Shown here one piece after another: positions 23,726-42,307 of a DNA stretch of 64,000 nt. How positions within the stretch are numbered: position 1 is the first letter of the stretch; each line of letters opens with the position of its first letter. The notes beneath the pieces are model-generated. The model saw only the letters and a list, made by a program, of their open reading frames with translations. It did not search any database and was not told where the DNA came from. The stretch is taken from NCBI RefSeq assembly GCF_027409185.1, contig NC_084463.1:159193869-159257868 (forward strand), given 5' to 3'. The position numbers and the translations under genes are program-made. The DNA comes from Cynocephalus volans. Its lineage: Eukaryota > Chordata > Mammalia > Dermoptera > Cynocephalidae.

Positions 23726-24934
23726 TGTCTGTAACTGCTGTACACTGCTGTAAACTTGTTAGAGAAAAAAATAATCTGCATGTGGGCTCTTCAGTTATTG
23801 AGTTATCGTAATCCTATCTCAGTCTGTGGGGGGAACATTCTCAAGAGTTGGACTGCAGAAACACAAAAAGTCTGTTTTTTCTTTATCTTTTCCCTACTGC
23901 TTTGTTCTTCATATGCTGCATCTGTAACCTGTGCTCATCATTTTAGCCTAAGGACCAAAGCCGAGCTGGCTTGAGAGGAGATTGTGTACGTCTGTGGTTA
24001 AGAGACCACAAATTAGTGTAGGGAAGTGCATTTTGTGGTTCAAATGGAGTTCTAACTGCTTCAAGGCTAGCTTATGGGTGCATGTTGTTTTGAGGGTTCT
24101 TTTCATTTTCAGACACATAAAATGTCCTGTAATGGCCCGGGGTGCTCCCTTGGAGAGTGTTTTCCAAGAAGTTTTAGGTGAGGGTGACCAGGCAGGGCCA
24201 GATGGTTGATGGGCCTGTGTACAATTAAAAGACAACAGAACAACTGAAATTGACGTCAGGTGGAGGGCAGATGGGACTCTGATTCCCATTTGAAACTGAT
24301 AAGTTTCTTCCTCCCCTTCAACATGAAAATTTAGTAAACTTGAAAGAAAAGTCATGTGTGAATTCCTTCAGGTTGTAACTCTTGGGTCCAGAGGGAATAA
24401 GCACTGGTGACTTTAAGTAAGGGCTACAATATTTGATGGTCCCTAAGTACTGCAACTCTGAAGAAAGTGGAAGGAAATTTTCTTTCCACTTTTTTTTTGA
24501 AAAATTACTTAGGAATATAGATGAGTAAAAGGCACCCTTGCCTTACTTACTTTTCTTACTTTCTTAGCCCCCTTTCCTTTTGAAATGTTTAGCTGATTAT
24601 TTCATGTCATAGTAGGAAATGCATTTGCCATCGTCATCCTTTGCCCTCCCAGGAAGTCAATGCACTGATCATCTTTTTGGGCTTCCCCTCCAAAAGACCT
24701 CTTTCTGCACTGGAAGCCTCCACATCTAGCTCTTTTCTTTTGTTGCTGCTGTGTTTAGATAATTGGAGAGATGTTTGTGCCATGCAGTAATTTTTTTTTT
24801 TTTAAAGAAAAACATGTAGATGAAAAAATTACTAACGAAACTTGTGTGCGTGTCTGTGCGTGCAACATAAAAAGCAGTAGTGCCTAAGGAGCTTAAATCT
24901 TGGTCCCTGTAAAACTGCAAATTGATGTGGTATT

Positions 24935-24950
24935 AATAAAATAAAATAAA
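24935..24950 (+). terminator. RTN3: Distal poly(A) signal cluster of RTN3
   Basis: Three overlapping AATAAA motifs at 24935-24940, 24940-24945 and 24945-24950, followed by GTGTC sequence at 24966-24970. They mark the likely end of the long RTN3 transcript, opposite the end of ZFTA. Confidence 0.65.
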
Positions 24951-24981
24951 AAACACACATGACTGGTGTCATTCTGCTAAC

Positions 24982-24987
24982 TTTATT
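24982..24987 (-). terminator. ZFTA: Candidate poly(A) signal of ZFTA
   Basis: tttatt on the + strand reads AATAAA on the - strand. It lies only 32-52 bases from the RTN3 distal signals on the other strand, so the two transcripts would end almost back to back. Chosen by position and motif; no transcript evidence was available. Confidence 0.55.
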
Positions 24988-26637
24988 CTTTATACATTGG
25001 GTAAAGTAAGAACCAAGCAAGGCTTCCACTCCCCCCATCCTCACTCCACTTTTGGGGCTTTAAAAGCGACTAATAGTTGATACTGGTAAGGATTCCCAAG
25101 ATTGCAGAATTTCCATAATAGAGCACAGCTGTGCGTTTGGTGTCTGAAAAAAATGAGAGACCCTCTAAGAGGTGATCTTAAGAGAAAGATGAGGAGTGGA
25201 AGGGGCCGGAGGGGTCTGTTCTCCAAGTTCAGCCTCCCACCAACCTGGGAGGGTTCCCTGCCTGCAACATGAAGCAGCCTATAAATCACACACAGCCACA
25301 ATGCACTTAAATTGAGGCAGTCACCATAGAAAATGGGAACTAAATACATCAGGTCTTTGCTGAAAGAACTTGTCACCACTGATTTGCTCTTCTTCCATAA
25401 CTAAGGCTGCTGTGACCCTTAAAACTGGATTTAAAAATTTTATTCAACATACCTCTTAGAAAACTTAGGGTGAAATATTTTTTAAATGACTGATGCAAAC
25501 TTCACAAATACGCATACAAATGTTTGAATAGTGTCACTAAGTAACATGGTATATAAATATGTATTCAGAATAACATTTACATATTGGCAATAATAGCAAG
25601 CATATCATTAACCAAAAAAAAAAAAAGATCATGAAGAAACTTCACCTGTTCATGTTGGAATCCCAAGGTGAGACAGAGGCACACCTAGGGATGAGGACCA
25701 GCTAACCCCTGACTTCTACCTGTTAGGTCATAGCTACAGTCAAGGTAGGAATCACTACCGCCTGCCTTCCCAGATCACTGACACTCAGAACTTCAACTGC
25801 ATCAGATCACAAAAAGGCTTATCAAAACGGATTGTTGGGCCCCATCCCAGTTCAGTAAGCCTGTGCTGGGGCCTAAGAATTCATATTTCTAGAAAGTTCC
25901 TAAGGTGATGCTGCTGGCCTGGGGCCACACTTAGAACCACTGGTGGTGGAGGGGTGCTGTCTCTCAAAGAAGACATCCACTCCTGTCCTAAGCCTCTCCC
26001 TGCCTATGCCGGGGGCGGGGGGGGGGGAACCATTCCTAACCTGCTCTCTGCCCTGACTTACCTGAACTTCGGCAGTGGGCTTGGACGATTATAATCAGTT
26101 GCCCCAATTTGCCTACTGTTTTTGAGTGGGCAGAGTAGAAAAAGTGGTAGAATACTCATTCTGGATCTGAAAACAACAGGCATGAAGGAAAGTAAAAGAA
26201 TGGCAGTGCCCAGCCTGGTGCCATCCATAATCTCTGTTCTCAAGTTTTTAATACTGTCTCAAAAACCTTAAGAGGTCCAAAATTGCTGGGAATTCACTTT
26301 TCAGTCAATTGACAGCCCATTCAGTATCTTCCCGAATCCTTGGTGGCCTTGACAACAAAACACAATGCTGAGCCTTCCCTGCTGGACAGGTCTTGGGCCA
26401 GGCCTGGTCACCCCAGTTCTGATGGGGAAGACTGCTGCCTGCACCTTTCAGCTGAGGCCTGCAGTGGTAAGAACTGCCCTACAGAATTCAGCATACTCAT
26501 CCCAAGGAAGCATGCAGTTCTTTGCCACCCCCAGGAGTCACGATTGCACCATGATGGCCTGCAGTGCCCAGCACATGCCATCCCTTGGCAGGCAGGCCTC
26601 ACAGGGAAAGAAATTTTAATAACTTATAAATTAGGAG

Positions 26638-26762
26638 GCAGGGTGGTATAGTGCAAAGAATACTGAACTGGGAATTCAGATCTTTATTCTAGTTCTTGTA
26701 CTGTTCCTACATGACTGCAATAATTTCAGTTTCTGGGATTCATTTTACCTATGGGGGCATAC
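26638..26762 (+). mobile_element. MIR SINE in ZFTA 3' UTR
   Basis: Sense MIR: gcagggtggtatagtgcaaa, actgggaattcagatc, ttcagtttctgggattcatt. Diverged. Confidence 0.7.
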
Positions 26763-28339
26763 TAGTGGTCTCCAGGGTCCCTTCCAACTCTGACAATTTT
26801 GAATTATATAAAAATGCTATAAAACCCATGGTATAAAATCCAATTCCCAAACAGGAAGAGTCAAGGCGTCTGGGCCTGAGGCACTTGAACCTTGGGCTCT
26901 GGCCTGGGGGAGAAGGGATGAGAGGAGCTACCTGTTTGCCCTCTGCTTTTCCGCATACCCAGGCAGCCGGCCCCATCTACCAGTGCCCCTCACCCTCCAG
27001 ACTCAGCCCTCAAGTCCCACCCGCTGACCTCCCCACCCTAAGACCAAGAGAACTGTCCCTGCAGTGGCCTCGCTTTGTGAAGAGCAGACATTGGCGCCCA
27101 GAGGGTCATACACGGGATGTCTCGGGTCCCATCCCCGCCTCTGTCCTAGCTCCTTCAACCTTTCGGTCCTTGCTCCACCACCTCACAGCTTATCTCTGAC
27201 ACACGCAAAATAAATAAGACATTTGCACATAAGGGTGATTGGGTCAGCTCTCTCCCCGCCCCTCCCCCTTCGTATAAAAGCATTAAATACAGTTTCAAAA
27301 TAAAATACAAAGAGCAAAAAAGGGCCTGGTCTCGGGACCACCTGTTCTCCACAGGAGAATCAATCTACACATCCCTCTCGGACCTGCCTGGGAGATCGCG
27401 GAACCCCTTCCCCGCCCCACAGGGCCTGGCGCTGAGCTGCTTCGGGGAAGAAGAGGGAGGCCGAGGTCCGGCCCCAGGCCCTGGGGGCCGGGAACGGGTG
27501 GCGCGTCCACCGCGGACAAAGGGGGATGGGAAGGGAGTGGGAATATATCGCCAAGAGCCGGGACCGCCAGTGCCCCGGGCTCGGACGGACCTGGCGCTGG
27601 AGCAAGAGCGCCTAACTCTGAGTTTAAGGGTAAACGGAGGCCCTCGGGGCAGGAGAGGAGCAAAGGAAAAAGTGCTGATCCCTTTCCACGGTCTCTGTCC
27701 GGGCGGTCGTGACAGCGGCCCGGGAGGCGGGAGGCGGGCACGGCTGGCCCAGCCCCGGCCCCGCTCCGCCCCGGCGGGCTCCCGAGCCCCGCGGCCCCGC
27801 CCCCCGCTGCAGGCCCCAGTCCGCAGCCCGGGCCTCCGAGAGGCCGAGAATACCAATTACGAAAAGGCAGGCAGCCATCCCCGGGCCGGGAGCCGTGCCT
27901 GCGGCGTGCAAGGCTGCAGAGAACCGGGCCCCCGGCCAGGACAAGGGGCGGCGCGCCCCTCCTTCGGCCCTAATACTGACTAACGGCGCCCCCATCCCGG
28001 CCTGGCAGGGGGCCGCCTCGCGGGGTGCGGCCGGGCGCGGGCTGGGGCTGGGAGCGCTCGGTGCTAACACCCGGGGGCCGCTGCGGCTCCTCGGAAAACG
28101 TGGGCCCTGCAGGGGGAGGGCCAGGGCTCCGAGCCCGGGAGGTGGGTGCGCTCCCTGCAGCTCAGCGACCAGCTGGCTCACGGACCTAGGGAACACCGAG
28201 CGACCCCAGTCTCCGCCCCGCCCGGCCAGCGGGGGACGCGGCAGCGCGGGGGCCGCTCGCAGCCGGCGCGAGGGCCTCCCAGCCGCACGGCCGGGTCAAA
28301 CACAAGGCGGAGCCGCCCCCAGCCCGGCCGGCGAGTCCG

Positions 28340-34720
<6,381 letters not shown>

Positions 34721-35444
34721 CAGGTGCTTGGCTTTGCCTGTGGTTGGTCGCCCACAACAAAGGCGATTCCTGGAGCTCCAAATTGCAGGGTGCGGGAGGC
34801 TGTGCAGGGTCTTATTATCCAGAGCTGGGTTTTATTCTCCCCGGTGGGGAGGTACCCAGCAGTCGGTTAAAGAAGTCACCGTGGGCGGATTCATTCGCTC
34901 AACGGCTTAGACGCTGGACACATAGCATGGACGGGACAGACAAGGCTGATACCGTCTGTGACTTAACAGGCACCCACGGCTTATAAAGAGGAAACCATTC
35001 CAACCCTTGGGGAGCCATGGGAAATACTAAATGACTGTGAACACAGGAATTCTGTCCCTGAAGTGTTTGTGGGGCGGGAACAGGAACTAAGATTTCTTAA
35101 GTGCCTCGAGGGCTCTTCATTCATCGTCCCCACATCACCTTGAACAGTGGCCGTCCCACAGCTCTGCTCTCTCCATCGCCAGCCCCGCTTCCTCTCATCC
35201 ACTCGGGGGCAGGGGCTCTGGTGTTAATGGGGTGCCAGATGCACTCACCAAATGGGGGATTTATTCATTCATTGTGTCTCTCACCCGTGCCAGACCCAGG
35301 GACGCACGGGAAAATACGACACGGTCCTGGCCCTCGTATGCTTCTAAGTATGGTTTAAAAAAAAAAAAAAAAAAAATGTCTAAAGGACCTTAATGACCTA
35401 AAATGAGACAAGCCCTGTTCCTCTAGGGCAAAGGGGCCTTGTAC
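34721..35444. other. Upstream flank of ZFTA
   Basis: Moderately GC-rich unique sequence falling to ordinary composition, with a poly-A run at 35359-35377. No gene or named repeat is recognised. Confidence 0.55.
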
Positions 35445-35561
35445 TTTTTTTATTTTATTTTTTTTTTTTTTTGGCGGCTGGCATGGGGATCCCAGCCCTT
35501 CACCTTGATGTTATAACTCTCACTCTAACCAATGAAGCCCTTAGTTTCAATCGGCCAGCCC
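35445..35561 (-). mobile_element. tRNA-Ile-derived SINE, monomer with internal insertion
   Basis: Antisense: long T-tail, ggcggctggcatggggatcc, ccttgatgttataactctca, then aagcccttagtttcaatcgg before cagccc, which suggests a small internal duplication. Confidence 0.8.
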
Positions 35562-35837
35562 TTAGTTTTCTAATTACAAAGGTAACCCAAAATAATAATA
35601 TTAATAAATAAATAATCTTAAAGAAAGGTAACCCATGCTTGGGGCCAGCCACTGTGAGAAGCTGTGGTGTCTGTCCTTCCAGTTCTATATATATAAATAG
35701 GATAATTTTGTTTATTACCAAAACAAAGGTATGAAAGCCACTCAGAGACATTTTTAACAACCTCTGGCCCTCTCCTTGCCCACATCTGCACAGCCTCAGG
35801 AATGGCTCCAAGCTGTGCAGTTCCGGAGCATTTTCCC

Positions 35838-35945
35838 ACTCAACCCTTGATCCTCACAGCAACCCTGTGAAGCTGCGTGGAGCTTTGCTGTTCAGATGAA
35901 GAAATGGAGACTCAGAGGGTCAAGAGCCTCACCCAAGGCCATTCC
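35838..35945 (-). mobile_element. MIR SINE (ancient)
   Basis: Antisense MIR: cctcacagcaaccctgtgaa, cagatgaagaaatggagact, ctcacccaaggcca. Confidence 0.75.
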
Positions 35946-36195
35946 TTTATTTACTTATCCACTTCCTCAGAAAGCATTGACTGAGCCAGTCCTGCGTGCC
36001 TAGCACTGAGCTGGGGGTGCAAAGGTTTAAAAATAGCATAACAGTGTGGGTGGGGTCCAGCCCCCCACCCTGAGGAGCTCTCTACTTCTTTCTCCTGTGG
36101 GAAGGGGGAAAAGGTGGCAATCAGGGCCATATGATGACTTTCATGGGCATTAGGTACTTTTGCTTCCGTGGGTGTCTTCCTCTATTAAAAAAATA

Positions 36196-36252
36196 GCTGG
36201 GCGGTTAGCTCTCTTGGTTAGAGGGCAGTGTTGATAACACCAAGGTCAAGAG
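36196..36252 (+). mobile_element. tRNA-Ile-derived SINE fragment
   Basis: ctgggcggttagctctcttg, gttagagggcagtgttgata, acaccaaggtcaagag; the 3' part is missing. Confidence 0.75.
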
Positions 36253-36300
36253 TAATAGATTTTCTTGGGCCCTACAAGTTTTGTTTTAGTTTGGTTTGGT

Positions 36301-36390
36301 TCGGTTTTTGTTGGCTGTCCAGTAAGGGGATCCGAACCCTCTTGGTGTTATAACACCACGCTCGAACCAACTGAACTAAACGACCAGCCA
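36301..36390 (-). mobile_element. tRNA-Ile-derived SINE, monomer
   Basis: Antisense: ttggctgtccagtaagggga, tccgaaccctcttggtgtta, aaccaactgaactaaacgac, cagcca. Confidence 0.82.
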
Positions 36391-37774
36391 AATTTCTCTT
36401 TGCAATGTGAGAAGAAAATGAACACATTTTCTTTTTTTCTTTGACCCATAAAGTTCATTTTTTAAATCTGGTTTTAACATAAATTAAAACACTGTCATGA
36501 GCCCCTAAAAGTATCATGGCCTCTAGGCACCAGTGCCTCCAGCTATTCACAATACAGGGTGATAAGCGCCAAGGGAGAGAGGGAAGCCCAGAGAAGGGCC
36601 ACCCAACCTGGGAAGACTTCCTGGAGGAGGCATTTCTGGAACCAAGTCTTGAAAGACTGAGAGGTGTGGCCAGGGGGAGAAAGGAAGCAAGAAGGGCTTT
36701 CCCAGCAGAGGCCAGGGAAGCTCCAAGTGAACGAAGGTTGCCGGTGGGAGAGGCAGAAGAGGAAGTGGAAATTAGCAGGGACAACGCTTTAGGTGCCACA
36801 TTGAGCATCTGAGTTTGTCCTGAAAACACTGGGGAGTGCCTGGAACGTTTGCCAACCGTTCTGGAGGGAGCCCTGAGAACACCAGGGAGGGAGGGAGATG
36901 AGAGAGAAAACTGTGGTCACCAGCTTTAGAGCCGTCCCCACAAGCAACAGGACCTACATAAAGGCAGCAACAACAGGGCCAACGGGGAGGAGGCAAAACA
37001 TCTGAGCAGGGCCAGGGGACAGCACGGTGCCATCTTTGCTGCACACAGGTAGGAGAGGGCAGTGAGGGGCTGAAATGCCACCTGTGCCCCCAGCTGAGCC
37101 AGGAAGAAAGGATGCCTTTTCTCACCAAGGAGCTGTTCACTAGCCCATTAATGTACCTGAAAGCTGTTTGAGTCCAGAGGGGAGCCTTTTAACTAATTTC
37201 GAACAAAGGCCCCCTTAGAGGCTAGCAGTGGTCCCAACTTGGGCCATATTAAGAAGGTAGTGTCTACGGGACATGGTGCTGGGTTGAATCTGATGTTTGG
37301 AGAAAGGCCAGGCTAACTCCCAAGTATCTGGATTGAGAGGCTGGGGATATTAAAAAGAAAAATAGATTTGGGGAATGACAATGAGGTCACAGCCTGGAAA
37401 CTTTGGAGCCTATATCTTGTGTCAAACCCAGAACCCCTCATTTTTACACCTTACCTCTTCCCTTCCATTCTCTAATGCAGATTCTTAATCCACTGTCTGG
37501 CGTCTCCAGCTGGCAGGACCGTGGGTTCCCTAGGATGGCTGATCCCAGCCTGCAAAGGCCAGAGCCCCCCAGGGGTACAGCTTCCCCCTTGGGTTTCAGG
37601 GCTCCTCAGGCAGCAGAAGGGCCTCGCTGATGACTAAAACTGGAACTGCGAAGAGCATTCCCAAAGGAAGATTTTAAGGAGGTAAATACATTAACCTCTC
37701 TAGACCCAAATTTGCCACAAATTCTGGATTCTACTTTTCAATATGCCTCCGAACTATAAAACAAATACTGGTTC
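36391..37774. other. Intergenic, ancient repeat-like text
   Basis: The 36600-36760 part (ggaagacttcctggaggagg) resembles an old interspersed repeat seen again near 43900 and 54640. No coding gene. Family not assigned. Confidence 0.4.
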
Positions 37775-37790
37775 TAAAAGTAGCCTTTGG

Positions 37791-37979
37791 GGGCGGGCCC
37801 GTGGCTCACTTGGTAGAGTGCGGTGCTGATAACACCAAGGCCACAGGTTCGGATCCCTATATAGGGATGGCCGGTTAGCTCACTTGGGAGAGCGTGGTAC
37901 TGACAACACCAAGTCAAGGGTGAAGATCCCCTTACCAGTCATCTTTTTAAAAAATAATAAATAAAAATAAATAAATAAA
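37791..37979 (+). mobile_element. tRNA-Ile-derived SINE, dimer (good example)
   Basis: Left unit gggcgggcccgtggctcact ... ggatccctatatagggatgg; right unit ccggttagctcacttgggag ... gatccccttaccagtcatct; then an AAAT-rich tail. Exact 16-base duplication taaaagtagcctttgg at 37775-37790 and 37980-37995. Confidence 0.93.
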
Positions 37980-38186
37980 TAAAAGTAGCCTTTGGACATT
38001 CTTCAGAGAGTAGACCTAAGCTCTTTCAAAGAACAAAGATCAATCAGTCATATAGCCTGTGAATGTCAAAGGGACTTCCTATGTAGATTGTAAATTAAAT
38101 CATCCCTTGTCAAATTCCAAAGGAATTCCTAACCTAAAGATTATATATAAGAGCAAGAAAAAACTTCAAACTGTGTGTATGTTGGA

Positions 38187-38191
38187 GTGTG

Positions 38192-38233
<42 letters not shown>
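38187..38233. repeat. (GT)n microsatellite
   Basis: GT dinucleotide run with one GC interruption, likely length-variable. Confidence 0.95.
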
Positions 38234-38236
<3 letters not shown>

Positions 38237-38394
38237 GAGGGAGTAGAAGTTCAACTCCAGAAACTTACATTTGAAAAATAGAGCAGCCAATAAAGTTTTT
38301 GTTTTCAGAAAAGAGAATATTGGCAAGCCATTTCCCAATGTTAACTAAATCAAGTGTACAGTTCCGGTGAATAGGATATGACCTCCCAAGAGGG

Positions 38395-38465
38395 CCAGTT
38401 ACAGATGAGAAAGGAAGTAACTTGTCCAAAACACAGCTAGTAATGGGTGAGAAGAGGACTTAATC
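38395..38465 (-). mobile_element. MIR SINE fragment
   Basis: acagatgagaaaggaagtaa, cttgtccaaaacacagctag: antisense MIR core. Confidence 0.6.
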
Positions 38466-38499
38466 CAAGAGCCTGTCTTCAAATCCCTGGTGCTTAAAA

Positions 38500-38890
38500 A
38501 CACTTTTTTTTTTATTATAAACTATTTCAAGCATACAGGGAAAAAAATTATTTTATATATACATGGACTCATACCTCTCTGCTTAACCAAATCTAAACAT
38601 TTTGACATATTTGCTGCATAACACTTTTTAAGAAATAAAACATCACAGAGACAGCTGAGGCTCCTACGCATGCCTTCCTGCTCCGTCCTGCCTTCTCCCT
38701 CCCCACGTTAACCCTTCTGAAGCTGGTGCTTGTTATTCCCGTACAGGTTCTGACGCTTTCACTGCCCCATGTCCAGAAACAATCTAAATCATTGACTTTC
38801 ATGGTTCTAGTTTCCAAGCTTTAAATAAATGGTATCAGTCCGTACTTATACTTCTGGGACTTTCACAATCTCTTGCACTTCCCCCACACC
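38500..38890 (-). mobile_element. Ancient L1-like segment
   Basis: attataaactatttcaagca and following text resemble antisense 3' UTR of old L1. Tentative. Confidence 0.4.
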
Positions 38891-39088
38891 AACAGTTTAT
38901 TCTCAGACACCCTTATTCATTCATTCATTCTTTCACTCAACTCTTGCTTATTATTCAATACTTATTATATATATCGCCAAGGTTGACTCACAGTAAAAAG
39001 CCTTGCTCTCAGGCTCTGGTTTCTGATTCTCTCCTTCCCCTGGAGGAGCAGGTCAGATGAAGTGTTCTTTGTTTCTTTTCTTTTCTTT

Positions 39089-39166
39089 TTATTTTTTTGG
39101 TGTCTAGCCAGTGCAGGGATCGAACCCTGGCCCTTGGTGTGATCATCCAAGCTAACCAGCCAGGCC
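39089..39166 (-). mobile_element. tRNA-Ile-derived SINE with internal deletion
   Basis: Antisense: ggtgtctagccagtgcaggg, atcgaaccctggcccttggt, then gtgatcatccaagctaacca; the anticodon-arm part is shortened. Confidence 0.8.
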
Positions 39167-39174
39167 TCTTTCTT

Positions 39175-39965
39175 TTTTAAATTGTGGTAAGAACATTTAC
39201 CATGAGATCTGCCCTTTAAACAAATTTTTAAGCGTATAGTACATTATTGTTGACTACAGGTACAATGTTGTACAGCAGATCTCTAGAGCTTATTCATCTT
39301 GCTTAACTGAAACTTTATGTTTGTTGATTATGATTTCATTTAATCATAATTTCCTCCCTTAAGACCCTACCTATAAGTACAGTTGCATTGGGGTCCAGGC
39401 GACTCCCCATTTCCCCCCACCCTCAGGTCCTGGCAACCATCATTTCATTCTTTAATTCTATGAATTTGACTTTTGAGATACCTCATATAAGCGGAATCGT
39501 GCAGTGTTCGTCTTTCTGTGACTGGTTTATTTCACTTAGCAGAATGTCCTCAAGTCTCATCTATCTTGTCCTATATTGCAGAATTTCCTTCTTTTTTAAG
39601 GCTGAATACTATTCCACTGTATGTATATACCACTTTTTAAAATTTAGTCTATAGCAATAGACAGGAGTATCACATTTTCTTTATCCAGTTGTCTGTTGAT
39701 AAGCATTTAGGTTGCTTCCACGTTTTGGCTTTGTGAATAATGCTGCAGTGAACACAGGAGTCCTATTATCTCTTCAAGTTCCTGATTTCAATCATTTTGG
39801 ATAAATATGCAGACGTGGAACTGCTAGATCATACGGTAATTCTATTTTTAACTTTTTGAGGAAACTTCAGACTGTTTTCCATAGTGGCTACACCATTTTG
39901 CATTCCTGCCAACAACAGGCAAGGGTTCCAATATCTTCACATCCTTAGCAACAGTGACTTGATCC
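39175..39965 (-). mobile_element. Old L1 3' region, antisense
   Basis: Reverse complement of old L1M-type 3' text: acattattgttgactacagg, ttgctgcagtgaac-like segments near 39740. Decayed. Confidence 0.6.
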
Positions 39966-41084
39966 AAAGTTCAAGCAGTGTCACCATGATCTCAGTGTCT
40001 GTCTGTCTGTCTGCCTCTCTCCGTCTTTACCCTGCTCCCCTCTTTGTTGGCTGTCCTTTCAGGTGGGTCTTTCTACATGATAATTCCCAGCACCCCCAGG
40101 CTTGCAACCTCACTGCACCAAGGCTCGCACAAAAGGAAGAGATCTTCTCTTCTCCAGCAATGCAAATAGAACCCTCTAATTCTCACTGAGTCACATTGAG
40201 TCATGTGCCTGTCCCTCAGCCAATTAGTGTGGCCAGACACCTGGGCTATGAAGTTCACAGAAGCCTGGGTCAGATGCCTGCTCCTGGGTGAGTCAACACC
40301 GCCGAGCCACACAGACCCAGAAGGGTGGTTGCTATAAGGAAAAACTGGATGAAGCTAAGAAAAGAGGGAACACTGAACAGCAGAAACAACAGATGTCTAG
40401 TCACTCAGGTTGAGAACACATTGCTATTCCAAAAAACAGCAAGACACCAGTAACACCAGGAGCGAGGCGCATCTTGGGAGTCAGCCCCTCCATCCTTTCC
40501 CCTCACAGCCCTGCAGAAAATGGCTCTCCAAGAGCATTCCCTGAGAACTCCCCTCCTCACCCAAAGTGGGTCCCCACCCCTGGCAGCCAACTTTCCTCTA
40601 TGAATTTCAGCTCAAGAGCCTACAGGTGGCATATGCAGTAGGAACTGTCACCCTGACCCATGCAAGGCCAATCACATCCTCTCTCCTGACACTCTTTTTT
40701 AAAGGGGTTTCCTAGACAGCCAGATGATTTCTGAGGGTGGCTTGAAACTGCAGAGATCAGGACCAGCCCTTTTCTACCATGAGGAACAGAAGCAGGGAGA
40801 CCCAGACTCTGGGACGGGGAGGAGGAGCTGGGAACCACACGAGTGAGAGAGAGACGGCACCCAGACCTTCTGGGCACCTGCCTGCCTTCCCCTCCTGCGT
40901 CCGAGGCTTGAAGAGGCCTCCTTATGCTTCTGCTTCCATTTCCTACCCTTGAGATCCCTGGGACATATCTGTTTCCTTTCCACACATTCCCTTTTTCACC
41001 TCTTCAAATTAGCCTCTAATAACTTGAAGCAAAAAGCACCTACTATGTGCCAGCAGTGACTTTAAGATGGGGCTTCCCCTCACA
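39966..41084. other. Intergenic, unassigned
   Basis: No conserved coding frame or named repeat recognised; short open frames only. Confidence 0.5.
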
Positions 41085-42180
41085 AAGTTACAGTCACCCA
41101 TCTGATTGGCAAAGCTTTAAAAGCTTAGGAGTGTCAGAGATGAGGACAGTATGGGGAAAGGGGGACACACAGCTGGGAATATGTAAATTAGCAGGGTCAC
41201 ACTAGAAGGCAATTTAGCCAAATCCATTTTAATCTAAAGATGAACATACTCCTAAATGCAATGTCATATCCTAGATTGGATCCCAGAACAGAAAAGGACA
41301 TTAGTAGAAAAACTCGTGTTATGGGCTGAATCATGTCCCTCCAAAAATTCATATGTTGAAGCCTTAACCCCCAGTACAACTGTATTTATAGATAGAGTCT
41401 TTAGAGAGGAAATGATGATTAAATGAAATCATAAGGGCAGAGCCCTAATCCAACAGGCCTGGTGTCCTCATAGGAAGGGGAAGAGACACCAGAGATCCCT
41501 CTCTCTCCCTGTGAGCACAGAAGAAAGGCCATGTGAAGACACGGCAAGAAAGTGGCCTCTGCAAGCCAGGAAGAAAGGCCTCCCCAGAAGCCATCCCTGC
41601 CGGCACCTTGATCTTGGACTTCCAGCCTCCAGAACTGTGAGGAAATTCATTTCTGTTGTTTAAGCCACCCAGTCTGTGGTATTCTGTTACGGCACAGCAA
41701 ACGAATAGAACTAGTGAAATCCAAATAAAGTCTTGAATTTAGTGTAAAGTGATATAGAAATGTTGGCCATTTAGTTTTGATAAATGTACCATGGTTATGT
41801 CAGGTGATAACATTACAGAAAACTGGATGAGGGGTATATGGGAAGTCTCTGAACTATTTTTACAACTTTTCTGTAAATCCATATTTTAAAAATGTATTTT
41901 CAAATTGCACATGCGCTGTGATCCAGCAATTCTACCCTAGAGAAACACACACACACAAGAGAAGTCATAGACAAAGTGTTCCCTGCAGCATGGCAGGGAA
42001 CAGTGACAACCTGGGAATTACCTGACTGTCTTTCAATAGGGTAAGAGTTGAGTGAACCAGGGTGTATTCACTCTATAAATACTATGTGGCAATAAAGAAA
42101 GAATAAAGTAGACCTATATGCATTAACAGGATAAAAGCAAGTTCCAGAAGGATTTAAATTAATAAAATGTTGTTATGAGC
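41085..42180 (+). mobile_element. Old L1 3' region split by an LTR
   Basis: L1 3'-type text at 41085-41316 and again at 41713-42180 (for example tgatccagcaattctaccct), interrupted by the MLT1-like LTR. Decayed. Confidence 0.55.
41317..41712 (+). mobile_element. MLT1-type MaLR solo LTR
   Basis: Starts tgttatgggctgaatcatgt, contains aattcatatgttgaagcctt and cttgatcttggacttccagc, and ends with tttaagccacccagtctgtg plus tgttacggcacagcaaacg. Matches the MLT1 (ERVL-MaLR) LTR pattern. No internal genes. Confidence 0.8.
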
Positions 42181-42307
42181 GGGGGGAGGAGGAGGAGCTG
42201 CTGGGCCACTGGGGGCATCTGTGACAGGTCTCCTCTGTCCTGTTTCTTCTCCCCCTTTGGCTCTTCTCCGTCTACCTTCTTCCATTTAAGTGTTTCGTTG
42301 TTGTTTT

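Larger units (their letters stand above)
22827..24955 (+). other. RTN3: RTN3 3' UTR (short and long forms)
   Basis: Untranslated sequence after the RTN3 stop. AATAAA at 23720-23725 would give a UTR of about 0.9 kb. A cluster of overlapping AATAAA motifs at 24935-24950 would give about 2.1 kb. It holds few recognisable repeats, unlike the introns, which fits a retained transcribed UTR. The start is certain; the end is inferred from the signals. Confidence 0.8.
24960..28339 (-). other. ZFTA: ZFTA 3' UTR
   Basis: From the ZFTA stop to the candidate poly(A) signal at 24987-24982 (- strand) is about 3.4 kb. The first 650 bases are very CpG-rich and the rest is of ordinary composition. It includes a MIR copy near 26638-26762 and a G-rich run at 26011-26028 (C-rich in the transcript). 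The end is inferred. An AATAAA on the - strand inside the MIR near 26680 is a possible earlier end. Confidence 0.65.

Noticed and set aside
38187-38233. Possible CRISPR-like or structured array
   Set aside because: Simple GT microsatellite. No spaced direct repeats are found anywhere in the window.
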